Shown here: positions 34,700 through 45,572 of the stretch, piece by piece
Position numbering within the stretch: position 1 is the stretch's first letter
Layout: each line of letters starts with the position of its first letter
DNA from: Glebionis coronaria
Lineage: Eukaryota > Streptophyta > Magnoliopsida > Asterales > Asteraceae
Length of the DNA: 64,000 nucleotides
Assembly (NCBI GenBank): GCA_025667525.1
Contig: CM046880.1
Coordinates: 598,111,452-598,175,451, forward strand
Reading direction: 5' to 3'
The notes under the pieces: model-generated
Seen by the model: the letters and a program-made list of their open reading frames with translations, nothing else
Databases searched by the model: none
Told to the model about the DNA's origin: nothing
Translations under genes and position numbers: made by a program

Positions 34700-35632
34700 G
34701 TTATTTATAAAAGTACAAATACAAATTTACAACTTCTATTGACGCGTAAATTAAAAATCTTATGGTCTTTTTTTTCTTAAATATCTGTGTCACCATTTCA
34801 TTGCACAGATTTTCTACCATAAAAGATCACGTTCACATTGCTAAGGCCACAAGTATCAATCTTATATTAGCAAAATGCCAAATAACTAAGGTTAAATAAG
34901 CCACTAATTGCTTAATTAAATATCTCATTCTTACAAAGCTGGTATCTGTTATTTTCACATTGGCAAATAATTTGACCATGCAAAATAAATTTATGGATGA
35001 TCCTTCCGAATCATGATGATTATTGAAATAGTATGATTATGTGATATTTTAAATTTGGACGGGAGCGGTTAATCTCATTCTTACAAGTTGAAAAATCCCT
35101 AGGCGAGAAAAATGAAGGTATACGTTCGTACCTTCAATTCAAAGGCTTAATAAAACTTTGAAGCCATAACACAAGTTTAGGTTTTTGTTGTTGAGCAAAA
35201 TTTAAGGTCAAATAATTGTTCCGAAGCTAAAAGAAATTGATACACTAAATTCTTATAAATTGAGCCCCAGGGCTGAAGTTAGTGTTTTTATAAGTTTTGT
35301 TTTCACACTTTGGCCACAAAATTTTAACCTTTAAGTATATTTATTTTAAGTATATTTCTCATTAGAGACTTTATGACCAACTAGCTTAGAATTTTCCATG
35401 ATGTCTCTGTATTATTGCCAAACATATACATCTTATGTTCAAGTAGGAAACATCCTCATTCATTTGACCAAATCAGTTCATATAACTTTATCAAACAATT
35501 AAATATACTGTTTTCACACAAACACAACCACCTTGAGATTGTATTTGCAGTCAGTTGACATAATTGTATCCCACAAACACAAACACAACCACCTTGAGAT
35601 TGTATTTTCTAAAACCTTCGATCATAACTTTA
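34700..35632 (+). promoter_or_regulatory. Upstream region of the TNL gene
   Basis: AT-rich, no other gene. A stretch of about 36 bp (ACACAAACACAACCACCTTG and the bases after it) occurs twice, at 35517-35552 and 35575-35611, just before the start codon, most likely in the promoter or 5' UTR. No clear TATA box could be singled out. Confidence 0.4.
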
Positions 35633-36111
35633 ATGGCGTCTGCTTCAACCTCATGTATTCAAAAGAGCTTCAAGTATGATGTGTTTTTAAGCTTTCGAGG
35701 CGAAGACACTCGTAAAAACTTCGTTGATCATCTTTATTATGCTCTTACACAAAGAGGTATCGAAACTTACAAGGATGATGAAAAAATTAAACAAGGCAAA
35801 ATGATTAGTGACGAGCTTATCGAAGCCATCGAAGACTCCAAATTTTACATTATTATTTTCTCCAAGAATTATGCATCATCATCTTGGTGCTTGGAAGAGC
35901 TTGTAAAGATTATGGAATGCCAGACGATGGACGAGCACACTGCTTACCCCGTGTTCTATGATGTGGAGCCTACTGAAGTTCGCAAACAAAGTGGGCCAGT
36001 TGGAATTGCATTTGCGAAACATAAAGAGGATGAAGCTGCTGGGAGATGGAGAGAGGCTTTGAAAGAAGCATCGGATCTGGCTGGATTTGAGTTAAAAAGC
36101 ATTGCTAATGG
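35633..36111 (+). other. TNL exon 1 (TIR domain)
   Basis: The donor is AATGG|GTAAAT at 36111/36112, phase 2. The next exon starts at 36269 after ACATATAG and completes a Gly codon, giving NGHEAKFIQKIV across the joint. The intron holds an imperfect repeat of the donor region (GGTAAATTTCTCCATCATAT at 36111 and again at 36192), so an alternative donor at 36192 is conceivable. Confidence 0.85.
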
Positions 36112-37097
36112 GTAAATTTCTCCATCATATTTATGCAGTATTACTACGTAGTATAATTCTTGATGTGAATTGTTATGTTGGGTTGTAACTAGGTAAATTT
36201 CTCCATCATATATCTATGCAAATTATAATGTTTTTAGCAAACAACCTCTTAGAGCTTTTAACATATAGGCATGAAGCTAAGTTCATACAGAAAATCGTTC
36301 AAGAGATTTCACTGGAGTCACGTTTCATCAATTCAAGCATTGACGGAAATCTAATAGGCATGGAGACCCGTGTAAATGAATTAATTTCATTGTTAGAACC
36401 TGGTGTTGGTGATGTTCGCATGATAGGAATATGGGGGATGGGAGGTGCAGGGAAGACAACTTTAGCTAGGGCTGTGTTCGATCAAATATCCTTTCTGTTT
36501 GAAGGTAAAAGCTTTGTTGAAAATGTAAGGGAAAAATCAAAACAATCTTTGTCTGGTAATTTAGAGTCATTGCAGAAACAAGTACTTTCAGATATTTCCA
36601 ATGATCAAGGTGTCACCGTAAGTGGTCTTTTTGATGGGAAAGACAAGATGCAAAGGAGGTTGCGCGGTAGAAAGGTACTTGTTGTTCTAGATGACGTCGA
36701 TCATAAAGAACAGCTTGAGGCGTTAGCGGGTAACCGTAATTGGTTTAAGCCGGGAAGTAGAATCCTAATTACAACGCGAGATGAGCAAGTGTTGGTAGCC
36801 CATCGAGTGAGCTTGATTCATAATGTGACTCTGTTATCTCAAGCGGAAGCGCGTTGCCTCTTCAGTAGGTATGCGTTTGAAAGAGAGAGTCCGATTCAAA
36901 GGTACACAGAGTTATCAGGAAAAGTTTTACAATATGCGGGTGGTCTTCCCTTAACGATCAAAGTTATGGGTTCATTTCTTTGTGGTCAAGATGAGTCTGT
37001 ATGGAAAGATGCCATCAAAAGACTAAAAACATTTCCGTTAACGGAAACTTTGGAAAGACTGGAAATAAGCTTTAGAGGTCTAGATTATGACCAGCAA

Positions 37098-38382
37098 GAA
37101 ATTGTAGATTTAGAGCTTGCTCAAAAGTAAACTTACTGAGATTACTTATCAAATGAAGAAAGAAAGACTAAAACTCTTGCTTGTTTTATTGACATAACAG
37201 AAGGCTTTTATATAGCCTTGTAAATACATAACGTGGACTTCAAATAGGAGTAAAATACTACCCATGATTCTCCTAAAAACATGGCACATGACCCTCACTA
37301 ACCCTTATACTGAGTCACACAATATACCAATTCAAACTAGTTTATTGACTTAACTAAAATACTTAATATGGTAAACTGCTTATTCAAGATTAAAGCCAAC
37401 AATCACCCCCTTAATCTTGAATCTTTCACGTTTTCTGCTCATGTGTCTTCCTCGTTCTTGCAACTTGCTAATCGATTCTTGCTATTCGAACCTTGCTTGT
37501 CGACCCTTGCTTGTCGACTCTTGCTTGCCGACCCTTGCTTGTCGACTCTTGCTTATCGACCCTTGCTTGTCGAATCTTGCTTGTCGACCCTTGCTTGTCG
37601 ACCCTTGCTTGTCGACCCTTGCTTGTCGACTGTTTATTGTTTGCTACTTGCTACAAACACGAAACGTTCTGCTTGCTATGGTTGTCCTACCTGCTACTTG
37701 CTACAGATTATACGACAACCTTCATGCTTTGCTTTTGATCACCAAATGATCAACCTTGCTGCTTGCTTTCTTGCTGTGTTCTTGCTGTGTTCCTGCTGCG
37801 TTTCTTGTTGTGTTCCTGCTGTGTTCTTGTTGCGTTCTTTTGGTCACCTGCTGTGATCAAAAGTTGTTGCTTGCTTTCATCTTTCTTGTTTGCTACCATT
37901 GGACAACGTGCTCCTTCTTTCTTCTACTCGTCCTGATTGCATAGGGTTGCAACCGACCCTTTTTTTCTTGCCTGCTCACTCGGTTCCTTGGTGTGTCAGC
38001 CCTTGAGCGAAGGGCTACACCCTTTTCTGAAACCGACTCTCAAACCCGCCTTGGATCGACCTCCGCTCTGATACCAAGTGTAGATTTAGAGCTTGCTCAA
38101 AAGTAAACTTACTGAGATTACTTATCAAATGAAGAAAGAAAGACTAAAACTCTTGCTTGTTTTATTGACATAACAGAAGGCTTTTATATAGCCTTGTAAA
38201 TACATAACGTGGACTTCAAATAGGAGTAAAATACTACCCATGATTCTCCTAAAAACATGGCACATGACCCTCACTAACCCTTATACTGAGTCACACAATA
38301 TACCAATTCAAACTAGTTTATTGACTTAACTAAAATACTTAATATGGTAAACTGCTTATTCAAGATTAAAGCCAACAGAAAT
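37098..38382 (-). mobile_element. TRIM-like LTR element inside the TNL NB-ARC exon, TSD GAAAT
   Basis: Two 299-bp LTRs (37103-37401 and 38079-38377) appear identical on direct reading. The flanks carry GAAAT (37098-37102 and 38378-38382). On the - strand the LTR runs from TGTTGGCTTT to AATCTACA. The complement of 38066-38078 (CTTGGTATCAGAG) is a Met-type primer site touching the right LTR, and the complement of 37402-37412 (AAGGGGGTGAT) is the polypurine tract touching the left LTR. The whole element is 1,275 bp, with no gag or pol, and fits terminal-repeat retrotransposons in miniature. Identical LTRs imply a very recent insertion, dependent on another element's enzymes. Confidence 0.93.
37487..37632. 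repeat. 14-bp tandem repeat inside the TRIM-like element
   Basis: About ten copies of CTTGCTTGTCGACC or close variants. Because 14 is not a multiple of three and the unit has no stops, three frames stay open at once, which explains the overlapping Leu/Cys-rich ORFs at 37368-37856. A second, looser repeat (TTGCTGTGTTCC type) follows at 37757-37840. Confidence 0.85.
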
Positions 38383-38662
38383 ATTCTTAGATGTTGCATG
38401 CATATTAAAAGGCTGGGAAAAGGAAGATGCAATTAGAGTGCTTGAAATCCGTGGATTTCGTGCTAGAATTGGTTTAAGAGTTCTTGAGCAGAGATCTCTT
38501 ATAACTGTTTATGAAAGTTATGGAGGTATGGTTTTGGGGATGCATGATCATTTAGAAGAAATGGGAAAGAATATTGTTCGTCGGTCACACCCGGAAGAAC
38601 CTCAAAGACATAGCCGATTGTGGAAATATAAGGAAATTGAACATATATTGACGAATGACCTG
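38383..38662 (+). other. TNL NB-ARC exon, part after the insertion
   Basis: It resumes with the RNBS-D-like FLDVACILKGWEKED and the MHD motif (GMHDHLEEMGKNIVR) and ends at GACCTG|GTAAGA, phase 0. It joins the pre-insertion sequence in frame once one GAAAT copy and the element are set aside. Confidence 0.85.
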
Positions 38663-41613
38663 GTAAGAATAATCAAGTTATGATTTTACTCAAAATATTT
38701 ACATTTTAATACCCAAAAATTGAGTTTGATATAACGACGTAGAAATTTAAAATTCCTCGAATTCCCAAAATGAACTATATTAGAATTCCTCTAAAAAGTA
38801 AGGAATTTTAATTTACTTGAAAATTATTTTTTATAAACTTTTTTTCTTGTCCTTATTATTTGAGTTTTTATGTTTATACAAAAAGTTATATAAAAATATA
38901 AAAACTTTATATCAAATTATTTTTTATAAAATTTATATAAATTTTAATAAATATTTATATCAGTTTTTATAATATTTATAGAATTATTTTATAATATATA
39001 CATATATAAAAATTTTATAAAATTTATTGAAATTTTTTATAAAATTTAAATAAAATTTTTATAAATTTTAATGAATTTTTTTATAAAATTTCTATTAAAA
39101 ATTTTATAAAATTTTAATGAAATTTTTATAAAACTTATATAAAATTTATATAAATTTTTATAATATTTTTATAAATATTTTAATAAAATTTATATAAATT
39201 TTATGCAAACTTTTATTAAAATTTATATAAATTTTAATGAAATGTTTTATAATATATATATAATTTTTATAAAATTTATGATTTTTTTATAATATATAAA
39301 CTTTTTATAAGGTTTATATAAATATTTTTATAAAATTTATATAATTTTTTTAAAAAAATTTATAAAATTTATAGAATGTTTTTATAAAATTTATATAAAT
39401 TTTTTATAAAGTTTAAATAAATTTTTTATATATTTTTTATTAAATTTATATAATTACTCTTTTAAATAGAAAATATATATTAAAAATATTTATTCGTTAA
39501 TTAGTTTAACCCAAAATCAAGATTTGAAAAAATTACTACCAATCAAACAGGCGTAGACATTTTAAGTTTTAGAATTTTAAATTCTCAAGAATTTTAATAT
39601 ATTATGATTTAGAATTCCATAATTTTAAAATTTTGAACCAAACGGCCAGAGTTAATTAAATTTCTATTTTTTTATCCAATAATTTGAAAAGTTTCATGTT
39701 TGTCTAGAATGAAATATCCATTGCCGTTCGGGCCAAAATTTCTTTTTTTTTAATTTGACTATGAAGTTGCTTTCAACTTTCATATAAAGAACATGTATAA
39801 GTTCTTTTTCATTTTTTATTTCGTGTTTTTTTGTAGAAAAAAGAAAAAGAATTCAATCTTTACAAAACAATTAAAAATTTAAAAAACTGATTTAGTTAAA
39901 GAAACATGATTTTGTGTTTTTCATTTTCCAAACACGAACACAAATATTATAAACTAACTAACTAAATTTAAAAGCAACTAAAATTAGTCTAATACGAGAA
40001 ATTAAATAATTCGAAAAGTAAATTTAATAGTATTTAATAACATGAAAAAAAGTCTAAGACGTTTGTATACGTTTTTCCCCGTTTTTTACGTTTTCACCCA
40101 TTTTATATCCTTTAATTCGTGTTTATACGATTTGAACATTTTATGCGTGTTATTACATTTTCGTGTGTTATTTTATGTTTGTGTACATTTTATAACGTTT
40201 TCTTATAGTTTTATACGTTTTCATCCGTTTTTTACGTTTTATACACTTCTATAGTTTTTATCAATTTAATACGTTTTCATACATTTCTATCTGTTTTGGT
40301 ACGTTTTATAGGTTTTCATCCCTTGGTATATGTTTTCATTCGTTTTTATATTTTTTATCGCTTTTGTACGTTTTTATATGTTTCCATCCGTTGTTATATG
40401 TTTTCATCGCTTGCATCTGTTTATGTGCTATTTCGTCCGTTTTTTTTATGTTTATAACCATTTGATGGGGTTTATAACGGTTTTAATACATCTTTGTTCG
40501 TTGTTATCACGTTTGTTTTTACGTTTTCGGTATATTTTCATATGTGTAAGTTTTTTTTTTACGTTTTCATCTGTTTTTATACATCCTCATCTAACTTTAT
40601 TCGTTTTCATTCGTTAATATTTGGTAAAAGTAGCTGTTAGCTATTAACTGTAAGTTGTTAATTATAAAACTGTTAACACGAGCTATTGGCTTTACTGTTT
40701 TTTAGTAAAAGTGTTTGGTAAATTAGTTGTTGACTGTAAAATTAAGATGTAAAATAACTTAAAAGGACATGTTTAAATACATTATAATATGGATGGAGGA
40801 TGTATCAATAATTTACAGCTTTAATACAATTTAAAAAGTTTTATGAATCAGTTTTTCATTTAAAAATTATTTGTTTAAAATAAAAAAACTAATAACTCTA
40901 AAAGTTGTTGTGCCAAACAAAGCTACTTATTTTAAAAATATTATTTTCAAATAAAAAGCTAACAGCTCTAAAAAAGTTTTGAAAGAGCTCTTGCCAAACA
41001 TGCCCTTGGTCCGTTTATAGCATTTACCCGTTTCTATATGGTTATATACATGTTAATACGTTTTTATCGATTCTTGTGCATTTTTTTTAATATGAAAATG
41101 AATTAAAACGTACAAAAGGTATAAAAATGCAAAGAAATACATACAACCGTATAAAAAAATAATAGCGGATAGACTGTAAGTAAACGTACAAACATAATAA
41201 AATTTATAAAAAGTGAAAAAGCGTAAAAAGTTAGAGAAGCACATTGAAACATTTAAAAACGAACAGAAACGTAGAAAATGGGTGAAAATGTAGAAAAGCA
41301 TATATAGACGACGAAGACGTAAAAAGACAGACAAAAAAGTAAAGAATTAGACAGAAACGTATTTGAAAAGCATATATACTACGCTAGCCTTGATTAATCA
41401 AGTTAGTATTATTTAATCAAACAAAGAGTTAACTATATTTAATTTTTATCCAATAATCTGAAAAGTTTTGGTGTGATCCAAAATTTCTAACTTGATTAAT
41501 TTGACATGTTTGGCCATTCATATAATATTAACAGTTCACAAGTTCAATACTTTGAACCGATTCATCATTGAATTCGTTTTATATCCACACTCTCATTATC
41601 TTTTCCTTTTCAG
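38663..41613 (+). other. TNL intron 3 with low-complexity blocks and a MITE
   Basis: A 2.95-kb intron from GTAAGA to TTTTCAG. It contains three blocks: an almost pure A/T stretch of TTTATAAAATTTATATAAA-like units (38820-39480), a T-rich block of CGTTTTCATCCGTTTTTATA-like units (40040-40620), and an A-rich block that reads as the complement of the latter (41085-41345). No exon was seen. The ORFs in this interval are by-products of base composition. Confidence 0.8.
40618..41009. mobile_element. Probable MITE in TNL intron 3
   Basis: The left end TTTGGTAAAAGTAGCTGTTA and the complement of the right end (CATGTTTGGCAAGAGCTCTT) are similar. Internal phrases AAGCTAACAGCTCT and GTAGCTGTTAGCT are inverted as well. 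It sits between two oppositely oriented low-complexity blocks. Exact ends and TSD were not resolved. Confidence 0.5.
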
Positions 41614-41901
41614 GGTACCCCACAAACCAAATGTCTATACTTTCATTCATGGGATAAATTCAGTGCTGAAATTGCAATGAAAGGTCTCGCAAAAATGACG
41701 GATCTTAGATTTCTTGACATATTGGTCTCATATGAATGTGATGATATAGTTAGCGAATACCTTCCAAATTCCTTACAATTTATGAATTGGCGTTGGTTTC
41801 CTTTTTCGAGTTTACCAAATACATTTCAAGGAAAACATCTTGTTGGACTTAAACTAGTTGAGAGCAGTATTGTTCAACTTTGGGAAGATGGAAAGGAAAA
41901 G
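41614..41901 (+). other. TNL exon 3 (linker and first LRR)
   Basis: It begins after TTTTCAG with GTPQTKCLYFH and contains AMKGLAKMTDLRFLDIL, the usual start of TNL LRRs. It ends with AAG|GTAGAA, phase 0, 96 codons. Confidence 0.8.
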
Positions 41902-41941
41902 GTAGAATAATGGTTGTTTTTCATCATTATGATCCTATATA

Positions 41942-42155
41942 TCTATTGGCAGGGGCGTACCTACATGGGAGCCGGGTGTGGCACGGGCTACACCCGATTT
42001 TAGGTCACGAAAGGTGAATATGTTATAAAATAGGTATTTTCTCGATATGTGCAACACCCGTTTTTACATAATGTGAGTCAACTTCAGTATTAATAATCGT
42101 AAAAATTTTTGTGCAACACCCTGTTACAAATTTTGGGTCCGCCTCTGTCTATTGG
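41942..42155. mobile_element. hAT-like MITE in TNL intron 4, TSD TCTATTGG
   Basis: The 198-bp element (41950-42147) starts CAGGGGCGTACC and ends GGGTCCGCCTCTG, giving 12-bp inverted ends with two mismatches. TCTATTGG occurs on both sides (41942-41949 and 42148-42155). It makes up about two thirds of the 297-bp intron. Confidence 0.9.
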
Positions 42156-42198
42156 TTTCTCATTCCACCAATATTCATTGTTTTTCTACTTATCTTAG

Positions 42199-43542
42199 GT
42201 TCTAAATAACCTCAGGTTCCTCACTATCTGTTCGTCAGCCTTGAGGACCTTTGACCTTAGGTTGGCTCCAAATCTTGAGCAGTTGACTATTTACGAATGT
42301 CATGATTTCGTAGAGCTTCATATACCTGCTGATCATCATTCAAAGCTCGAATATCTTCAAATCATAGATTCAAAGTTGACAAACCTTCACCTCGGGAATA
42401 CTCATAATCTAAAGACGCTAGTACTCACTGGCTGTGATGATTTGGTACAACTTCAAATGCCTGTTGAAAGTTTAAAGCTGGAACATCTTGACCTCCGTGA
42501 TTCAAAGTTGAAGACTATTCACCTTGGGAGAACACCGAATCTTGAACAGCTAATACTCGATGGCTGTCATGATTTGGTAAAACTTCAAATGCCTGCTGAA
42601 TGTCTAAAGCTCGAAGAGCTCAACCTCAGCTGTTCAGAGTTGAGGACCCTTGACCTTGGGCTCATTCCAAATCTCAAAAGGTTAAATCTTGAACATTGTT
42701 ACAATTTGGTAGAAATTAAGGCCCCCGTTGGATGTCTGAGTAATCTTGACTTCTTAGACTTAAGTGGTTGTGGGAGGTTTAAGTCCTTTGTGTTTAAGTC
42801 AGACGTTTGTTTATCCGAGTTACATCTCATAGCACATCCCACTGATGTTTGCCCATTGCACTCCGACAATGATTCTCCAAAGTTTCGGTTTTCATGTGAT
42901 TATTATGAAATAGATCCAGCTTCATCGTTTCCAAATCTTGAACGGCTTATTTCATTAGGTCTTTGTGCTTGTACAAACCTTGAGAGTTTTTCAAGAAGCA
43001 TTTGTAGTTTACAATTTATAAGAAAGCTTACACTTGAAGGCAGAATACCGGAGGCACCCAAAGATCTTAACCAGTTGGAATGTCTAGAGGAGCTAAGTTT
43101 GTGCTCTATGGATATTGAACATCTTCCAGATAACATTTGTATGTTAAAAAATCTCAAATTTCTGGAAATCAAATATTGTTGCTTTCTTAAAAAGTTACCT
43201 GAGGATATTGGCCAATTAGAATCTTTACAGACGCTAATCTTAACAGACTGTGAGCTTTTACAAGATATTCCAAACAGCGTCTGTAAGATGAAATGTATAA
43301 ACAGTTTTGATCTCCGCGGTTGTATTCGAGTTGTTGAACTGCCTGAGGAAATTGGAAGTTTAGAAGGTTTGAAAGAGCTGAACATAGAAGGTACAAGCAT
43401 AACCCGTCTCCCACAGAGCATTTTTACGTTGAGAGGTCTACGTATTGTTGGGTCGATACAGCTTATTGATGCATATGGTTTATTACTCAAGAGACGAAGA
43501 ACCTCTGATGATGATGGTGATGAAAGAGTCGGCTACATATAA
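42199..43542 (+). other. TNL exon 4 (main LRR domain and C-terminus)
   Basis: After TATCTTAG the frame reads VLNNLRFLTICSSALRTFDL and continues through at least twelve leucine-rich units of about 22-25 residues, many with the pattern LxxLxLxxCxxLVxLQMP. Later units are more canonical (LEELSLCSMDIEHLPDNICM, LKELNIEGTSITRLPQSIF). It ends at TAA (43540-43542) after an Arg- and Asp-rich tail. The LRR domain usually sets recognition specificity. Confidence 0.85.
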
Positions 43543-44129
43543 CCCATATTGGGGTAGAGCCTTGACTTTCTATTATATTAGCCCAGCATCCAAACTGCAG
43601 CTCCACGAGTCTGCTCGGAACCTTTTAACAGGTACTTTATTTTGAAATATTCATCGTTTCTGCAATTTTTGTGTTTTACTATGATTCTAAAAATTTAACC
43701 ATGGTTCTGCAACTAGGAGGTCGGATCAGCAGCAAGCATTCGTAAATCAGCGCTTAACAGTTAGCCAAGTGAACTCCGATCGGGTAAGTCATTAAGAAAT
43801 TTCTTAACTAGAATGAGGAAGCAATTGCCCCTCAGTGAAGAAGGTGTTCTAAAGCTCATATTACTGAACTTATTCTCATGTACATTGAAATGATTCTTTT
43901 CCCAGGCATTGTTGATCGTTGATCATTGTCGAGTGATTTTGGCTCAATCCATTTCGTTCGTTGATAGCTTTCTCTGGTACTCCCAAAGTATGATTTTCAT
44001 TTTACCTTCAGTACTATTACTTATTACGTGAAAATCATTAAAGGATTTGAACTCTGTTTAATTTATGTGGCTGCATAAACACAGTTGACTTCTTAGAAAG
44101 TCAAACTGCTGAAAATGGCGGGACTTTGA

Positions 44130-44360
44130 TAAAAGGTTGTATTCGAGTTGTTGAACTGCCTGAGGAAATTGGAAGTTTATAAGGTTTGAACGAGCTGAAC
44201 ATAGAAGGTACATGCATAACTCGTCTTCCACAGAGCATTTTTAAGTTGAGAGGTTTACGTATTGTTGGGTCGATACAGCTTCTTGATGCGTATCGTTTGT
44301 TACTCAAGAGACGAAGAACCTCTGATGATGATGATGATGAACGAGTCTGCTACATATAAC
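44130..44360 (+). pseudogene. Duplicate of the TNL 3' coding end
   Basis: It repeats 43316-43545 almost word for word (GGTTGTATTCGAGTTGTTGA, then GAGACGAAGAACCTCTGATG), but an in-frame TAA (GTTTATAAGG, 44177) breaks it. The following 3' region (44400-44800) also resembles 43640-43990. It is a local tandem duplication of about 0.8 kb. Confidence 0.85.
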
Positions 44361-45260
44361 GCATACTAAGACATGCCAAAGGAGCCAATACACACAGGGC
44401 TATTTTTAACAGGTTTATTTTGAAATATTAAATTGATTATGGAAATAATCATTTTTTCTGCAATTTATGTGTTTTACTATGATTCTAACAATTTAACAAT
44501 TTTCTGCTACTAGGGGATCCGATCAGCAGGAAGAAATCGGCAAGTAATCTCAGATTAGGTAAGTGAAAGTCGTTAAGAGATTTCTCAACTCGAATGGTTT
44601 CCAGTATGGTACGGTTTATCATAGACATCTTTCGAGGTTCGATGAGCAGGAGGCAGTTGCCACTCCGCCCGGAAGGTGATCTTAAGCACAATTGCCACTT
44701 CGATGAGCAGGAGACATTGTTGATCATTAATCATTGCCAAGTGATTTTGGCTCAATCCATTTCGGTTGTTGATAGTTTTGTGTGGTACACTCCCAAAGTG
44801 CGATTGTTTGTAACGAGGTGTTTCAAAGTATTGTCATTTTACCTTTCAGTAGTAGTACTTTTTTAATGTATGCACTGTTATCAAGCTATAATCCCAACTT
44901 GGATGCTGTACTAGTATCTGAATTCATGGAGCTGAATAAAGAAAGTTGACTTCCTAAAAAGTTAAAAGTTTGGAAATGATCATGTTAAAAATGAACTTAT
45001 GAAAGTATTTAAGATCATAAAAATATTTGAATTTTGAGTCAAACTACGGGCTTTCATCAAATTTGACAGAGGTTTTCCTAGTATTGTGCAGACACGCTTA
45101 TTTTAGTGATAATAAGTAATCAGAACATTGTTTGTAGTTTTGAAAGGCATTGAGTAGTCATATCGTGAGTTTTTCATGGTTGGGTTACACATTGTAGAAT
45201 GTAAAATTCGGAAAACGCAGTTTGACATTGACAAGTTAGTGTCTCAAAGGGGCTAATTAT
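44361..45260 (+). other. Duplicated TNL 3' flank
   Basis: It contains copies of motifs found after the intact gene (GGATCCGATCAGCAGGAAG compared with GGTCGGATCAGCAGCAAG; TTGGCTCAATCCATTTCG in both) and sequence shared with 32700-33450. The ORF at 44594-44866 lies in this UTR-like DNA and is not supported as a gene. Confidence 0.65.
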
Positions 45261-45261
45261 A

Positions 45262-45572
45262 TCATCTAAAAAGATAAAACATCTTCCTGATGGCATTTGT
45301 TTGTTAAAACATCTGAAATCTCTTGAACTTATATCATGTTGGTATCTTGAAAAGTTACCACAGGATAAGACCGATTACAATGTTTGAGGAAGCATCTAAA
45401 ACATTTCATCCTCTCATATTGTGTTCTTGTTGAAAGGTCTGCGTATTGTTGGGTCTAGATGGTGGCTTGAGGCATACGGTTTTACATCCAAGATACAAAC
45501 AATATTTGGAACCTACTATACCATGCTTGGTCCCAAGGAGCCCATTCAGAAGAACATGTTCCAACTTCTATA
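45262..45572 (+). pseudogene. Second TNL LRR remnant
   Basis: Frames read KHLPDGICLLKHLKSLELIS and WYLEKLPQDKTDYN, then a stop, and later KGLRIVGSRWWLEAYGF. These match the LRR end of the TNL (DNICMLKNLKFLEIKYC, RGLRIVGSIQLIDAYG). Truncated and frameshifted. Confidence 0.75.

Larger units (their letters stand above)
35633..43542 (+). pseudogene. TIR-NBS-LRR immune receptor gene, interrupted by an LTR element in the NB-ARC exon
   Basis: TNL proteins are intracellular plant immune receptors. Coding segments by splice sites: 35633-36111, 36269-37102 continuing at 38383-38662 after the insertion, 41614-41901 and 42199-43542. Without the insertion they total 3,225 nt, 1,074 residues, in one frame. 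TIR: residues about 12-155, with YDVFLSFRGEDTR, and WCLEEL carrying the conserved catalytic Glu. NB-ARC: P-loop GIWGMGGAGKTT (about 213), kinase-2 VLVVLDDVD (about 297), GSRILITTRDE, GGLPLTIKVMG, FLDVACIL, MHD motif in GMHDHLEEMG. The LRRs fill the last two segments. The start ATG at 35633 precedes MASASTSCIQKSFKYDVF. The first 23 codons of the longer open frame are probably 5' UTR. As read, translation would stop at 37128-37130 inside the insertion, giving about 446 residues (TIR plus half NB-ARC). Confidence 0.9.

Noticed and set aside
37368..37944. Overlapping Cys/Leu-rich ORFs as possible small secreted proteins
   Set aside because: They come from a stop-free 14-bp tandem repeat inside the TRIM-like element and are open in several frames at once.
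40042..41334. Phe/Tyr-rich ORFs in TNL intron 3
   Set aside because: They follow T-rich CGTTTT low-complexity blocks and have no domain.
42903..43490. 195-residue ORF antisense to the TNL LRR
   Set aside because: Shadow of the LRR exon on the opposite strand.
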